DNA of 64,000 nt from a bacterium. GTDB lineage: Bacteria; Ratteibacteria; UBA8468; B48-G9; DSTR01. Below are positions 27,326 through 35,399 of the stretch, piece after piece. The position numbers were made by a program, and so were the translations under genes. Under the pieces are notes generated by a model, which had not been told where the DNA came from, searched no databases, and saw only the letters and a program-made list of their open reading frames with translations. Position 1 is the first letter of the stretch; every line of letters starts with the position of its first letter. The stretch is from contig JAKPFT010000018.1 of assembly GCA_029551285.1 (NCBI GenBank), forward strand, positions 1-64,000, read 5' to 3'.

Positions 27326-28505
27326 ATGGCTGAGGAAACCCAACATTCTTTTGGTTATCTCTGACCAGCATAACCGGCACATTCCTGGCTGCTACCGGAA
27401 CAATGTGGCGGCCACGCCCAACCTTGATGCCCTTGCGGAGAAAAGGGGTAGTCTTTGACAATGCCTGTTGCAGCTACCCGTTATGTGTCCCTTCCCGAAT
27501 GAGTTTCATGACCGGGAGATTGCCCCACCGTCTTTCTATCTGGGATAATTACGGTTTGCTCCCCTCAGCCATTCCTATCTTTGCTCATGCGCTGGAACAC
27601 GGAGGATACGAAGCGGTGCTGTGCGGACGGATGCACTTTCTCGGCTATGACCAGCGCCACGGTTTCAAAAGCAGGATTTTTCCCGAGGTTTCTAACTATG
27701 CCGCCGGCTTGCTTTACGACACAGACGGTTGGCAACCTTCCGCGATTGAAAAAAGCGGGCCCGGCCGCAACCATTACCTCTTATACGACCGCCTCTGTGT
27801 GCAGGCTGCGGAGAACTGGCTGAGAAAAAGGGTTGCCAGAAAAGAAGATAAGCCGTTCTGCCTGGTCGTAGGACTGACCGGGCCGCACTGTCCGTTTGTA
27901 TGTCCGGAGAAACTTTTCTGGAAGTATTTCCGGCAGGTGGATGTCCCGGTGTATTCTGCGGATTATTTTCACAGGACCCATCCCTTTCTTCGCCGCTACC
28001 GCAAAATCTGTGGTATTGAGGATTTAAGCGAGGCGGAAATCAGACGGGCCCGGGCAGCCTACTACGGCATGGTGGAGTACGATGACCGGCTGATTGGCCA
28101 TCTCGTAGACAGAACCAGTTTTCTGAATCTACTCCTGGGGGAAAGAGACAAAAGAGAGGTTCGGGCTGAGCTTTGCGACCGGCAGTTAAGAGTTGGTCCA
28201 GCCATGATGCTCCGGGAAGGGGCTAAAAGTGCGTTTATTATCACGGCGAACAGCCTGAACTTTTCAATCTGAGAAAAGACCCTCACGAGGAACATAATCT
28301 GGCCGGCGAAGCGGCCTTTCAGAAGAGACTGTAAAGAATGCACCGGGCTATTCTGAAGGACTGGCATCCAGAAGAAGTCATCGTCAAAGAACGAGAGGCC
28401 AGTCGGCTTTACCGGTATGTCCTTTCACTTCCCGGCGATGTTAAATTGCTCCAGCGAGAATACTGGCGGAGACCGAAAAACTACGGGTGGGTAAAGAAGG
28501 TGTAA
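27326..28505 (+). pseudogene. Decayed sulfatase (formylglycine type)
   Basis: An ideal start (AAAGGAGAAA-ATG) is followed by fragments of one sulfatase in different frames. KPNILLVISDQH needs one base removed just after the start. A second single-base shift lies in GAGAAAAGGGG (about 27449), just before VVFDNACC. CVPSRMSFMTGR, the Cys-x-Pro-x-Arg formylglycine site, is intact. After GMVEYDDRLIGHLVD the text jumps to RTSFLNLLLGE, so about 70-80 residues holding the SDHG metal ligands are missing. A third shift near 28222 restores CVYYHGEQPELFNLRKD. An in-frame TAA at 28332 splits off the tail, which ends at 28505. Three shifts, one nonsense codon and one deletion make a pseudogene the best reading; homopolymer sequencing errors could explain some shifts but not the deletion. 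Confidence 0.85.
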
Positions 28506-28558
28506 GAATATCTCAGGTTTTGCGAAAAAACCCAGGGGGGACTATATCCCTGACTGGT

Positions 28559-29038
28559 TTATTTTCCGTCCTTTTCCGACCAGGCGCTGAAATCAGCCAC
28601 TGTTTTTTTCACCAGTTCCCCGCTTTCCAGGTCCAGAATGAATTCTAAGGCTGTATCGTCGGTTATCCAGACACGGCCGAAGAACCATTTCTCGTTTAAC
28701 CAGAGGAAAAACGGCTCACACCTGCCGTGGTCTTTCAGGTGAAGTTTTATCGCTTTTGTGCCAGCCGGGCCAACCAGGAAAAGACTGGAATAGTAAGGCG
28801 GTTCCTTCTCCCGGTTGTCCGGGAAATAAACATAGTAGGCCGTCTTCTTCTCCGAATACTTCTTCTCTTTTTCCACCGCGTAGATGGCCACCTGACCAGT
28901 AAGAATCTGGACCTGAAGGTGTCTGGAGAAAATTTCTGCATCTTCCCGGTAGCGCACCAGAGATTTTGCTGGCGGACCGGCTGCGGCTGGGAGACAGCCT
29001 GTCAGGAAAAGAGCCAGAAACAGTTTCTTCGTTGTCAG
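28559..29038 (-). CDS. Small lipoprotein, probable CTG start
   Basis: The ORF track starts at a TTG (29086), but that TTG is part of a TTGACA -35 box. The in-frame CTG at 29038 lies 6-7 nt after AAGGGGG and gives a textbook lipoprotein signal, (M)TTKKLFLALFLTGC with lipobox LTGC. No ATG, GTG or TTG lies between them in frame. From CTG the product is 159 aa. The mature part is a charged alpha/beta protein with no family I recognise. It has a RVWITDDTALEFILDLESG stretch near the C terminus. It is divergent from the ABC exporter, sharing a 70 bp promoter gap. Periplasmic or outer-membrane location is inferred. Confidence 0.6.
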   Translation of the reverse strand: MTTKKLFLALFLTGCLPAAAGPPAKSLVRYREDAEIFSRHLQVQILTGQVAIYAVEKEKKYSEKKTAYYVYFPDNREKEPPYYSSLFLVGPAGTKAIKLHLKDHGRCEPFFLWLNEKWFFGRVWITDDTALEFILDLESGELVKKTVADFSAWSEKDGK

Positions 29039-29057
29039 TTTAGCCCCCTTTTGAAAA

Positions 29058-29086
29058 ACGATACCTGGGCGGACATCTTCTGTCAA
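29058..29086 (-). promoter_or_regulatory. Promoter of small lipoprotein gene
   Basis: On the minus strand TTGACA - 17 bp - TATCGT. The predicted start of transcription is about 10-15 nt before the proposed CTG codon, leaving room for the AAGGGGG ribosome-binding site. Confidence 0.55.
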
Positions 29087-29095
29087 GGCCTGTCC

Positions 29096-29124
29096 TTGCA
29101 GATAAGACGGGGAAGGACTATACT
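29096..29124 (+). promoter_or_regulatory. Promoter of ABC exporter gene
   Basis: TTGCAG - 17 bp - TATACT, followed by GGAG about 6 nt before the ATG at 29157. It lies 10 bp from the divergent lipoprotein -35 box. Confidence 0.55.
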
Positions 29125-29156
29125 TTTGACGGTCTATCCTTTGTCTGGAGCCAGAT

Positions 29157-31013
29157 ATGCCACCACCGATGGGTATGGGCGGCCACCTTTTCCGGGGATT
29201 GGGTGGACCGCATGAGGAACAATCAGGCGGAAGGTTGCACTGGAAGCGGCTGCTCGGTTACCTTGCCCCGCGCTGGCCGCTGGTGGTGGTAGCATTGTTT
29301 CTTTCTCTGAGTATTACCGGATTAAGCCTGGTCCCTCCCCGGTTGATCGGTCTGGTCATTGACAGGGCTATTGTCAGCAAGAACCTTCAGAGCCTGATGT
29401 GGCTGACTTTCCTGCTGTTTTTAGCCTATGGGCTGGAACACGGCCTTACCGGAGTGAAAGGCTGGCTTTTAGGCAAGTTGGGACAAACTGTTATCTTTGA
29501 ACTGTGGCAGGATGTCTACCACAATCTGCTGCGGCTTTCCTTTGATTTCTACGACGCCAATCAGACCGGAAACATTATGTCCCGGGTCACCACTGATGTT
29601 GGAGCGGTGGAACGGGTGATTGTGGAAGGGGTGGACATGCTGGTGGTAGCTTCTCTGACGCTGTTAGGCGTCACCGGAATCCTCTTTTTCATAAACTGGA
29701 AACTGGCGCTGATTACTTTAATACCAATACCTCTTCTTCTTTTTGTAGCCTGGCTGGCGACAGAGCGCATGCATCGGGTCTACCGGGACGTACGCCGGAA
29801 AATGGGCGAAGTCAGCGCCCTGCTGCAGGATAGCCTCTCCGGTATCAGAGAGATAAAAAGCTTTGCCCGGGAAGATTATGAACTGGAACGCCTCTGTGTC
29901 AGAAGTATGGATTACCTTTCCAGTAACCTGGAAGCCATCAAACTCTGGTCTTTTTTTTCGCCGACCATCATGAGCCTTACTTCCCTGGGCAGTTTTTTGG
30001 TGCTGCTTTTCGGCGGCCGTATCGCCATCCTTAGCGGCACATTAACCCCCGGCCAGATTGTTTCCTTTCTTTTTTATGTAGGCCCGTTCTACCAGCCGAT
30101 TCAGAGACTGAACTGGTTCAACCATATGCTCCAGCATGCCCGGGCTTCCAGTGAACGCATCTTTGAACTGATTGACGCTGTTCCCAGAGTTAAAGAAAGG
30201 GAAAAACCGGTCGTTCTGCCGCACCCTATCCGGGGAGAAGTGGTCTACCGCGAAGTTCACTTCTCCTACGAGAATGGCCGGGAGGTTCTCCACGGCATCT
30301 CACTGGAGGCCAGGCCTGGTGAAATTGTCGCTTTGGTGGGTCCCACAGGTGCCGGCAAAACTACCATCGTGAGACTCCTGCCTCGCTTTTACGACGTTGA
30401 CTCCGGAAACATTCTCGTTGATGGGGTGGACATCAGAGAACTTTCCCTGAAACAGTTGCGCCAGAGCATCGGGATTGTGATGCAGGAACCTTTCCTTTTC
30501 AACGGAACGGTGCTGGAAAACATTGCTTACGGAAAACCTGGCGCAACCATGGAAGAAATTGTTGAAGCCGCGCGCCTGGCCAACGCCCATCAGTTTATCA
30601 GTGCTTTTCCTGAGGGTTATGACCAGCAGATTGGAGAAAGAGGTATCAGGCTTTCTGTCGGGGAAAAACAGCGGATTGCCATTGCCCGGGCTTTGCTGAA
30701 AAACCCGCCAATTTTAATTTTAGATGAGGCTACTTCTTCGGTGGACAACCAGACGGAGAAACTTATCCAGGAAGCCATTGAGCACCTTCTCCAGAGCCGC
30801 ACCTCTTTTGTCATTGCCCACCGGCTTTCCACAGTACGGCATGCCCACAAGATTCTGGTGGTGGAACATGGCCAGATTGTGGAATCAGGGAGACACGAAG
30901 AGCTGGTAGCTGCTGGCGGATTGTATGCCAGACTGTATCACAGTCAGTGGCGTCTGACCGAGAAAATCACCAAAGTAGCCCCAACGGGATTCGAACCCGT
31001 GTCTGATGGCTGA
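29157..31013 (+). CDS. MsbA-like ABC exporter (fused TMD-NBD)
   Basis: This is a 618-aa half-transporter. Residues 30-330 hold six membrane spans. The nucleotide-binding domain has Walker A GPTGAGKTT (about 398-406), a Q-loop (MQEP), the signature LSVGEKQ (changed from LSGGQ), Walker B ILILDEATSSVD and an H-loop AHRLST. MsbA-type exporters flip lipid A or lipids across the inner membrane, or export drugs. With lipid A genes nearby (not adjacent) an MsbA role is possible but unproven. The N terminus is unusually Gly/Pro/Met-rich (MPPPMGMGGHL). The last ~13 residues (...VAPTGFEPVSDG) are read from the antisense strand of the tRNA-Glu gene, so the natural end of the fold is about residue 605. 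Confidence 0.9.
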   Translation: MPPPMGMGGHLFRGLGGPHEEQSGGRLHWKRLLGYLAPRWPLVVVALFLSLSITGLSLVPPRLIGLVIDRAIVSKNLQSLMWLTFLLFLAYGLEHGLTGVKGWLLGKLGQTVIFELWQDVYHNLLRLSFDFYDANQTGNIMSRVTTDVGAVERVIVEGVDMLVVASLTLLGVTGILFFINWKLALITLIPIPLLLFVAWLATERMHRVYRDVRRKMGEVSALLQDSLSGIREIKSFAREDYELERLCVRSMDYLSSNLEAIKLWSFFSPTIMSLTSLGSFLVLLFGGRIAILSGTLTPGQIVSFLFYVGPFYQPIQRLNWFNHMLQHARASSERIFELIDAVPRVKEREKPVVLPHPIRGEVVYREVHFSYENGREVLHGISLEARPGEIVALVGPTGAGKTTIVRLLPRFYDVDSGNILVDGVDIRELSLKQLRQSIGIVMQEPFLFNGTVLENIAYGKPGATMEEIVEAARLANAHQFISAFPEGYDQQIGERGIRLSVGEKQRIAIARALLKNPPILILDEATSSVDNQTEKLIQEAIEHLLQSRTSFVIAHRLSTVRHAHKILVVEHGQIVESGRHEELVAAGGLYARLYHSQWRLTEKITKVAPTGFEPVSDG

Positions 31014-31048
31014 GAACCACCTGTCCTGGGCCTCTAGACGATGGGGCC
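30976..31048 (-). tRNA. tRNA-Glu (anticodon CTC)
   Basis: On the minus strand this begins GGCCCCATCGTCTAGAGG, has the Glu-type D arm ending CCAGGAC, and an anticodon stem-loop GGTGG-TTCTCAG-CCATC with anticodon CTC. The T arm is ACGGG-TTCGAAT-CCCGT, followed by the acceptor strand TGGGGCT and discriminator A. The acceptor has a G-U pair at 1-72. CCA is not encoded. The 3' half overlaps, antisense, the last 38 bases of the ABC exporter ORF. Confidence 0.92.
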
Positions 31049-31099
31049 ACTGATTTGTTTCGCCTGTTTTCACACAAAAAGCCGTGTTCAGCCTGAATT

Positions 31100-31128
31100 A
31101 TGTTACTGTTTCCTGCCTTTACGGTCAA
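31100..31128 (-). promoter_or_regulatory. Possible tRNA-Glu promoter
   Basis: On the minus strand TTGACC - 17 bp - TAACAT, about 50-60 bp upstream of the tRNA 5' end. Confidence 0.4.
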
Positions 31129-31226
31129 GAAGTCTGCTGCAAAAGGTGCTGACAGCGGGTCTTTCTGGCCGGAGGAAAAGCCAGTCTACTCGGTTGAATG
31201 GTACAATTAGAGAAACGAGGCCAACA

Positions 31227-32282
31227 ATGTCCAGATATTACGAAACAATCGGCTGCCTTCACATCCACTTTCCTCTCTCCCGGGGCCGGCAGGCTTTAAG
31301 ATACCTGGGCGAGGAAGCCAGGCAGGCCGGGGTTGATTTCCTTGTGACCAACAGCCACACACCCAGAAACAGCCACCGGAAGGCGAAGACAGAGTACCTC
31401 TTTCGCGAAACCGGTTATCGTGCCGGCACACTGGTTATTGTCGGAGAAGAACTGGACGACAACTTTCGCCACGATAGCCACTGCCTGGTGATTGGAGCCA
31501 GGGGCTGGGTAGGCCGGCAGTTACCTTTCCAGAAGACGCTGCAGAAGGTTAAGTCTGATGGCGGGTTGATTTTCATTGCCCATCCTGACGGCCAGCACCG
31601 TCTTTTCTTGCGGCGGATTGACCACCGCTGGAAACGGACAGAAATAAGTGAATACCACGGGCTGGAGATCTGGTCGCTTCTTTTTGACTGGGCTGGCGCT
31701 ACCTCTCTCTGGAATTTGCCCTTTCGGTACTTTCACTTTCCGAACAGGCTATCGGGTCCCTCTTCTGCCACGCTGAGGTTCTGGGAAGAAAAAGCCAGGG
31801 AAAGGCCTCTGGTGGGAGTAGCCGGACTGGATATCCATCCGTTGCTTTTTCCCGGCCTGGACCTGTGCCGGAAATTTCGTTACCGGACAGTGTTCCGAAT
31901 CCTCAGAAATCATCTTCTTCTGCGCCATCCCCTTTCCGGAGACGCAGAAAACGACCGAAAACTTATTCAGGAAACATTAGCCGCTGGCCGGCTTTTTGTG
32001 GCCAGGGATGGCCTGAAAGACAGCCGTGGATTTTTCTTTGGTTCTGAAGAGGGAAAAATAGTGATGGGCGAAAGAGCCTGTCCCGGCGTCAAAGTGGAGG
32101 TGGCTGTTCCTTTTTCCGGGTGGTTGCGGCTGTACCATCGGGGAAAACTCTTCATGGAAAAAGAGGGTAGTTGGCTGCGGACTTCGCTGGAGGAACCAGG
32201 TGTTTACCGGGTGGAGGTTTTTTACCAGGGCCAGCCCTGGATTTTTTCCAATCCCCTTTATGTTACCGGGGAGAAATGGTAG
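31227..32282 (+). CDS. PHP-domain-like phosphoesterase/metal hydrolase
   Basis: I start at the ATG at 31227 (MSRYYETIGCLHIHFPLSRG), which has GAGG 7 nt upstream; the ORF-track start runs into the tRNA. The 351-aa protein begins with CLHIHFPLS (HxH metal ligands), then TNSHTPRN and GEELDD. FIAHPDGQH and AGLDIHPL follow later, the usual order of metal-binding His/Asp in PHP enzymes. The last ~90 residues look like a separate beta domain (KVEVAVPFSGWLRLYHRG). PHP proteins include DNA polymerase-associated exonucleases, histidinol phosphatases and tRNA-processing enzymes; the exact role is unknown. A TACAAT box at 31202 may be its -10. A 41-bp gap separates it from the YHS gene. Confidence 0.78.
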   Translation: MSRYYETIGCLHIHFPLSRGRQALRYLGEEARQAGVDFLVTNSHTPRNSHRKAKTEYLFRETGYRAGTLVIVGEELDDNFRHDSHCLVIGARGWVGRQLPFQKTLQKVKSDGGLIFIAHPDGQHRLFLRRIDHRWKRTEISEYHGLEIWSLLFDWAGATSLWNLPFRYFHFPNRLSGPSSATLRFWEEKARERPLVGVAGLDIHPLLFPGLDLCRKFRYRTVFRILRNHLLLRHPLSGDAENDRKLIQETLAAGRLFVARDGLKDSRGFFFGSEEGKIVMGERACPGVKVEVAVPFSGWLRLYHRGKLFMEKEGSWLRTSLEEPGVYRVEVFYQGQPWIFSNPLYVTGEKW

Positions 32283-32323
32283 AATAAACAAGAGAGAAAC
32301 CATGATTTGACGGAGGGAAACCT

Positions 32324-32485
32324 ATGCCGGTGAAAAAGTTTAAAGATGTGGTGTGCAGAAAATGGCTTCAGAGAGAGACGAAAAATGTGGTGGAAAAAGA
32401 GGGCCGCAAGTTTTTCTTCTGCAGCCCTGCCTGCAAGGAAAAGTTTGAAAAAGATAGTGAAAAATACCTGAAACTGGTCGGCTGA
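32324..32485 (+). CDS. YHS-domain mini-protein
   Basis: This 53-aa ORF is too short for the ORF track. ATG follows CGGAGGGAAACCT, an excellent ribosome-binding site. It reads MPVKKFKDVVCRKW... then GRKFFFCSPACKEKFEKD..KYLKL. The second half is a clear YHS domain (FCSPxCKExFExxPxKYL), often found with heavy-metal or dinuclear-metal proteins. The N-terminal CPxC pair of typical YHS domains is reduced to one Cys (VVCRK). The stop overlaps the next start as TGATG, so it is translationally coupled to the exonuclease-WYL gene. Metal binding is inferred from the three cysteines. Confidence 0.85.
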   Translation: MPVKKFKDVVCRKWLQRETKNVVEKEGRKFFFCSPACKEKFEKDSEKYLKLVG

Positions 32486-33300
32486 TGGTTCAGGAAGCTA
32501 TCCCTGAGGTGGTCGCGCTGGATGTGGAAACCACCGGACTATATCCCCACCAGGGTGATCGCATCTGCGAGATAGCGCTCCTGAGGATTAAAAGCGGCCA
32601 GGTTGTGGAAAAATTTGTTACCCTGGTCAATCCGGAAAGAGAACTCTCTTTTGGGGCTTACCTGATTAACCATATCAGTCCGGAGATGCTGGCCAGCAGC
32701 CCGAAATTCCGTGAGATTGCGCCGCTGGTGCGCAACTTCCTTCAGAAGAGAACCCTGCTGATGCACAACGCGGCTTTTGACTTGTCATTCTTGAAAACCC
32801 AGATGAATAATTGCGGTCTGGTCTTTCCGGAAACTGAACTGGTGGATACCCTGGAGCTGGCCAGGCGCTTTTTTAATCATTCCAGCAACGCGCTCTACTC
32901 TCTGGCGGAAGAACTGAAAATCAACTTTGACCGAACCGCCAGACATCGGGCAGAACCTGATGCCTGGATGGCTTATCTCATCCTGAAACACTTCCTGAAG
33001 GATTTGAAACGGAGCGGTATTGGCTGGCCCGATATTGTCTCCAGCACTGCCAGGATTGACATTACTCTGAAAGTCCTGGAAATACTTCCGGGTAGACTGG
33101 CCGGGGCTCTGGGAAAGAGGAAAAGAGTGCCGATTCGCTATGTGGAAAAGGATGACCGGGTAGTAAACCGGGAGATTGAACCCGTTGAAGTTTTGAGTGA
33201 GCACGGTGTTCTCTACCTGCTGGCCTACTGCGTAGCCAGCCGCGAGGAAAGGAAGTTCCGTCTTGACCGGATTGTGGAGGTTATGGAAAATATAGAATGA
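32485..33300 (+). CDS. DnaQ-like 3'-5' exonuclease fused to a C-terminal WYL domain
   Basis: The 271-aa protein opens with the DEDDh exonuclease motif VALDVETTGL (Asp-13, Glu-15). It has HNAAFDLSF at about 94-102 and a late HRAEPDAWM (about 154-162), so the DEDDh active site looks complete. Residues about 212-271 (IRYVEKDDRVVNREIEPVEV...YLLAYC...RKFRLDRI) match the WYL domain, a small ligand- or nucleic-acid-sensing fold usually attached to HTH regulators or defence proteins. The combination suggests an exonuclease controlled by a bound ligand or nucleic acid. It is coupled to the YHS gene by TGATG overlap and is 87 bp before a cold-shock gene. It could act in repair or RNA turnover; this is inference. 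Confidence 0.85.
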   Translation: MVQEAIPEVVALDVETTGLYPHQGDRICEIALLRIKSGQVVEKFVTLVNPERELSFGAYLINHISPEMLASSPKFREIAPLVRNFLQKRTLLMHNAAFDLSFLKTQMNNCGLVFPETELVDTLELARRFFNHSSNALYSLAEELKINFDRTARHRAEPDAWMAYLILKHFLKDLKRSGIGWPDIVSSTARIDITLKVLEILPGRLAGALGKRKRVPIRYVEKDDRVVNREIEPVEVLSEHGVLYLLAYCVASREERKFRLDRIVEVMENIE

Positions 33301-33387
33301 AGTGTTAGAGAAATCGGTTTCTTGCGGTATCCTTTCCTCACGACGGCAAGCCGATAACTTTAAACATTCATTCGGGGAGGACAAAAG

Positions 33388-33690
33388 GTGAATGACAATC
33401 ATTCCGGGGAGAAGTCGCCCAGCCTTATTAAGAGAATCTGGTTCTCTCTGCTGGCGCGATTCCGGACCGCTCCGGGAAAGGAAGTTGCCCGCGACCGGGG
33501 CAAGGTGAAGTGGTTTAACAGAAGCAAGGGATACGGCTTTATCGCCCGCCAGAACGGTCCCGATGTCTTTGTCCATTTTTCCGCGGTGGATGGAGATGGG
33601 GAGCGCAGCCTGCAGGAGGGACAACTGGTAGAATTTGAAGTGGTGAAGAGTGAGAAAGGCTTACAGGCAAGACGGGTAAGAAAAATTTAG
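33388..33690 (+). CDS. Cold-shock-domain protein with N-terminal extension
   Basis: This is a 100-aa protein with a GTG start after GGGGAGG. Residues 37-100 are a cold-shock domain with RNP1 KGYGFIA and RNP2 VFVHFSAV, which bind single-stranded RNA or DNA. The first 36 residues ([16 protein letters not shown]) are a basic amphipathic extension not present in ordinary CspA proteins (about 67-70 aa). It may tether the protein to a membrane or partner. It follows the exonuclease-WYL gene, so an RNA-related role for the cluster is possible. Confidence 0.9.
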   Translation: MNDNHSGEKSPSLIKRIWFSLLARFRTAPGKEVARDRGKVKWFNRSKGYGFIARQNGPDVFVHFSAVDGDGERSLQEGQLVEFEVVKSEKGLQARRVRKI

Positions 33691-33740
33691 CCAGAAGGAT
33701 TAGCGGCTTCCAGTGGTTAAGGATAGGTTTCGGATGGAAG

Positions 33741-35399
33741 ATGGATATCCCAAAAGTGCGGTTTCTGCTCGCAATTTTCTTATTGTCGGTTACGCTGGTG
33801 CCAGCCGCCGAGACAGACTGGTTGAAACTGGCTGTCAAAGCCCACCAGGAGGCACTCTACAGTCTTTCCAACAGGCAGATTGAAAACTTTCTAAGGACCC
33901 ATAACCAGGACCCCCGGCGTGATTTTGCCTATCTTCTTCGGGCCGTGAATTACCTCCAGCTGAAGAACTTCCCGGAGGCGGAAAGTTCTTTGTTGAAACT
34001 TCTGTCTGACTTTCCCCAATCGGTTTATGGCCGGGAGGCTTACCGCTATCTGATATTAGTTCGTCTGCAGCAGGGCAAAGTGGAACTGGCTTTTTCTGAT
34101 TACACCACATTCGGGGAAAAATATGGCCAGGATGACAACCTCTCAGCCCAGGTGGGTCTGGCTTTGTTTTCGCGGGGCGTGGTGCTTTTCAATCAGGGGG
34201 AGAGAAAGGGCAGCCGGGAAATTTTTCAGAAATTTTTGAATGCCTTTCCCGGTCAGGAACAGGTCGCTTCAGCCTTTTATTATCTGGGGTTGATGGAGTA
34301 TCAGGAAAACCGCTTCCGGGAGGCCATCAACTATCTGCAGAAAGCCAGAACTGGAAAAATGAGTCAGACGGTGCTGGCAGACATCTATCTGAAACTGGGC
34401 GACTGCTATCTCAACAGCCAGCAACCGGAGGAAGCGGCGCCATATTACCAGAAGGTACTGTCTGATTTTCCCGGTTTTCCCCAGCGTTCAGCAGTCTACT
34501 ATAATCTGGCAGTGATTGCCCGCCGAAAAACTGACTATGACCAGGCGCGTTCCCTCTTACAGCAACTTCTAACCGAAAAGACCACTCCGAAAATGGCAGC
34601 GATGGCTCTTCTGGAATTGGGCCGGCTGAGTCTGCTGGAGGAAAACTGGTCCCGGGCCCAGGGTTACTTTCAGGAAGTTATCGGGAAGTACCCGGAATCG
34701 GAATTTCTGCCTGAAGCTCTGCTGCAACTGGGTTTAATCAATTTCAATCAGAACAATCTGCAGGTCGCTGCTGATTACTTTCAGAAATGCCTGGAGCAGG
34801 CCCGGGAAGAGCCGATGAGAATTCAGGCCTTTTTTGGTCTGGGGTACACCTTTTACAAGTCTGACCGGTTAGCGGAAGCCAGACAGCAGTGGAACCAGGT
34901 TCTGGAAAGAGCGCCTGGCAGCACTTTTGCTTCGGAAGCACTTTTTCTCCTCGGCAGGAAAGAATTTGATGCCGGAGATTATCTTTCCGCTTCCCGGGAT
35001 TTCCAGACTCTACTTTCCCGATTTCCCGAAAGCAACCTGTCCCGGCTGGCGCTGCCGTTGCTAATAGAAAGCCTCGTCCAGCAGAAAAAACTGGACCAGG
35101 CCAGTGAACTGTGTCTGAAATATCTGCCAGCGGCGAAGGGCGATGACCTCAAAGTTCTTTTCGGAAAAGTCCTTTACCTCAACAAAAACTGGGAAAGGGC
35201 CCGCCAGGTTCTTTCGGGAGTGAGTAAGGCGCAGCCTCTGTTAAAAGCAGAAGCGCTTTTTTATCTGGGACAGGTGGAACTGGCTCTGGGACGAAAGGCT
35301 GAAGCCGAACAGCATTTTCTGGAGGTTATTACCTACTACCCCGATATTGGACAGTGGAGCCGCCTGGCCAGGCAGGCGCTCGGCCAGAAAACAGAATGA
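33741..35399 (+). CDS. Exported tetratricopeptide-repeat protein
   Basis: This 552-aa protein has a signal peptide (FLLAIFLLSVTLVPAAE) and then about 13-14 TPR-like helical pairs across the whole length. Examples are DFAYLLRAVNYLQLKNFPEAES and AEALFYLGQVELALGRKAEAEQ. The repeats resemble those of BamD/YbgF-type periplasmic adaptors. It overlaps the next gene (a beta-barrel) by ATGA, so a periplasmic partner of that outer-membrane protein is the simplest reading. No catalytic residues are visible. The start ATG at 33741 has GGA close by but no strong Shine-Dalgarno. Confidence 0.85.
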   Translation: MDIPKVRFLLAIFLLSVTLVPAAETDWLKLAVKAHQEALYSLSNRQIENFLRTHNQDPRRDFAYLLRAVNYLQLKNFPEAESSLLKLLSDFPQSVYGREAYRYLILVRLQQGKVELAFSDYTTFGEKYGQDDNLSAQVGLALFSRGVVLFNQGERKGSREIFQKFLNAFPGQEQVASAFYYLGLMEYQENRFREAINYLQKARTGKMSQTVLADIYLKLGDCYLNSQQPEEAAPYYQKVLSDFPGFPQRSAVYYNLAVIARRKTDYDQARSLLQQLLTEKTTPKMAAMALLELGRLSLLEENWSRAQGYFQEVIGKYPESEFLPEALLQLGLINFNQNNLQVAADYFQKCLEQAREEPMRIQAFFGLGYTFYKSDRLAEARQQWNQVLERAPGSTFASEALFLLGRKEFDAGDYLSASRDFQTLLSRFPESNLSRLALPLLIESLVQQKKLDQASELCLKYLPAAKGDDLKVLFGKVLYLNKNWERARQVLSGVSKAQPLLKAEALFYLGQVELALGRKAEAEQHFLEVITYYPDIGQWSRLARQALGQKTE

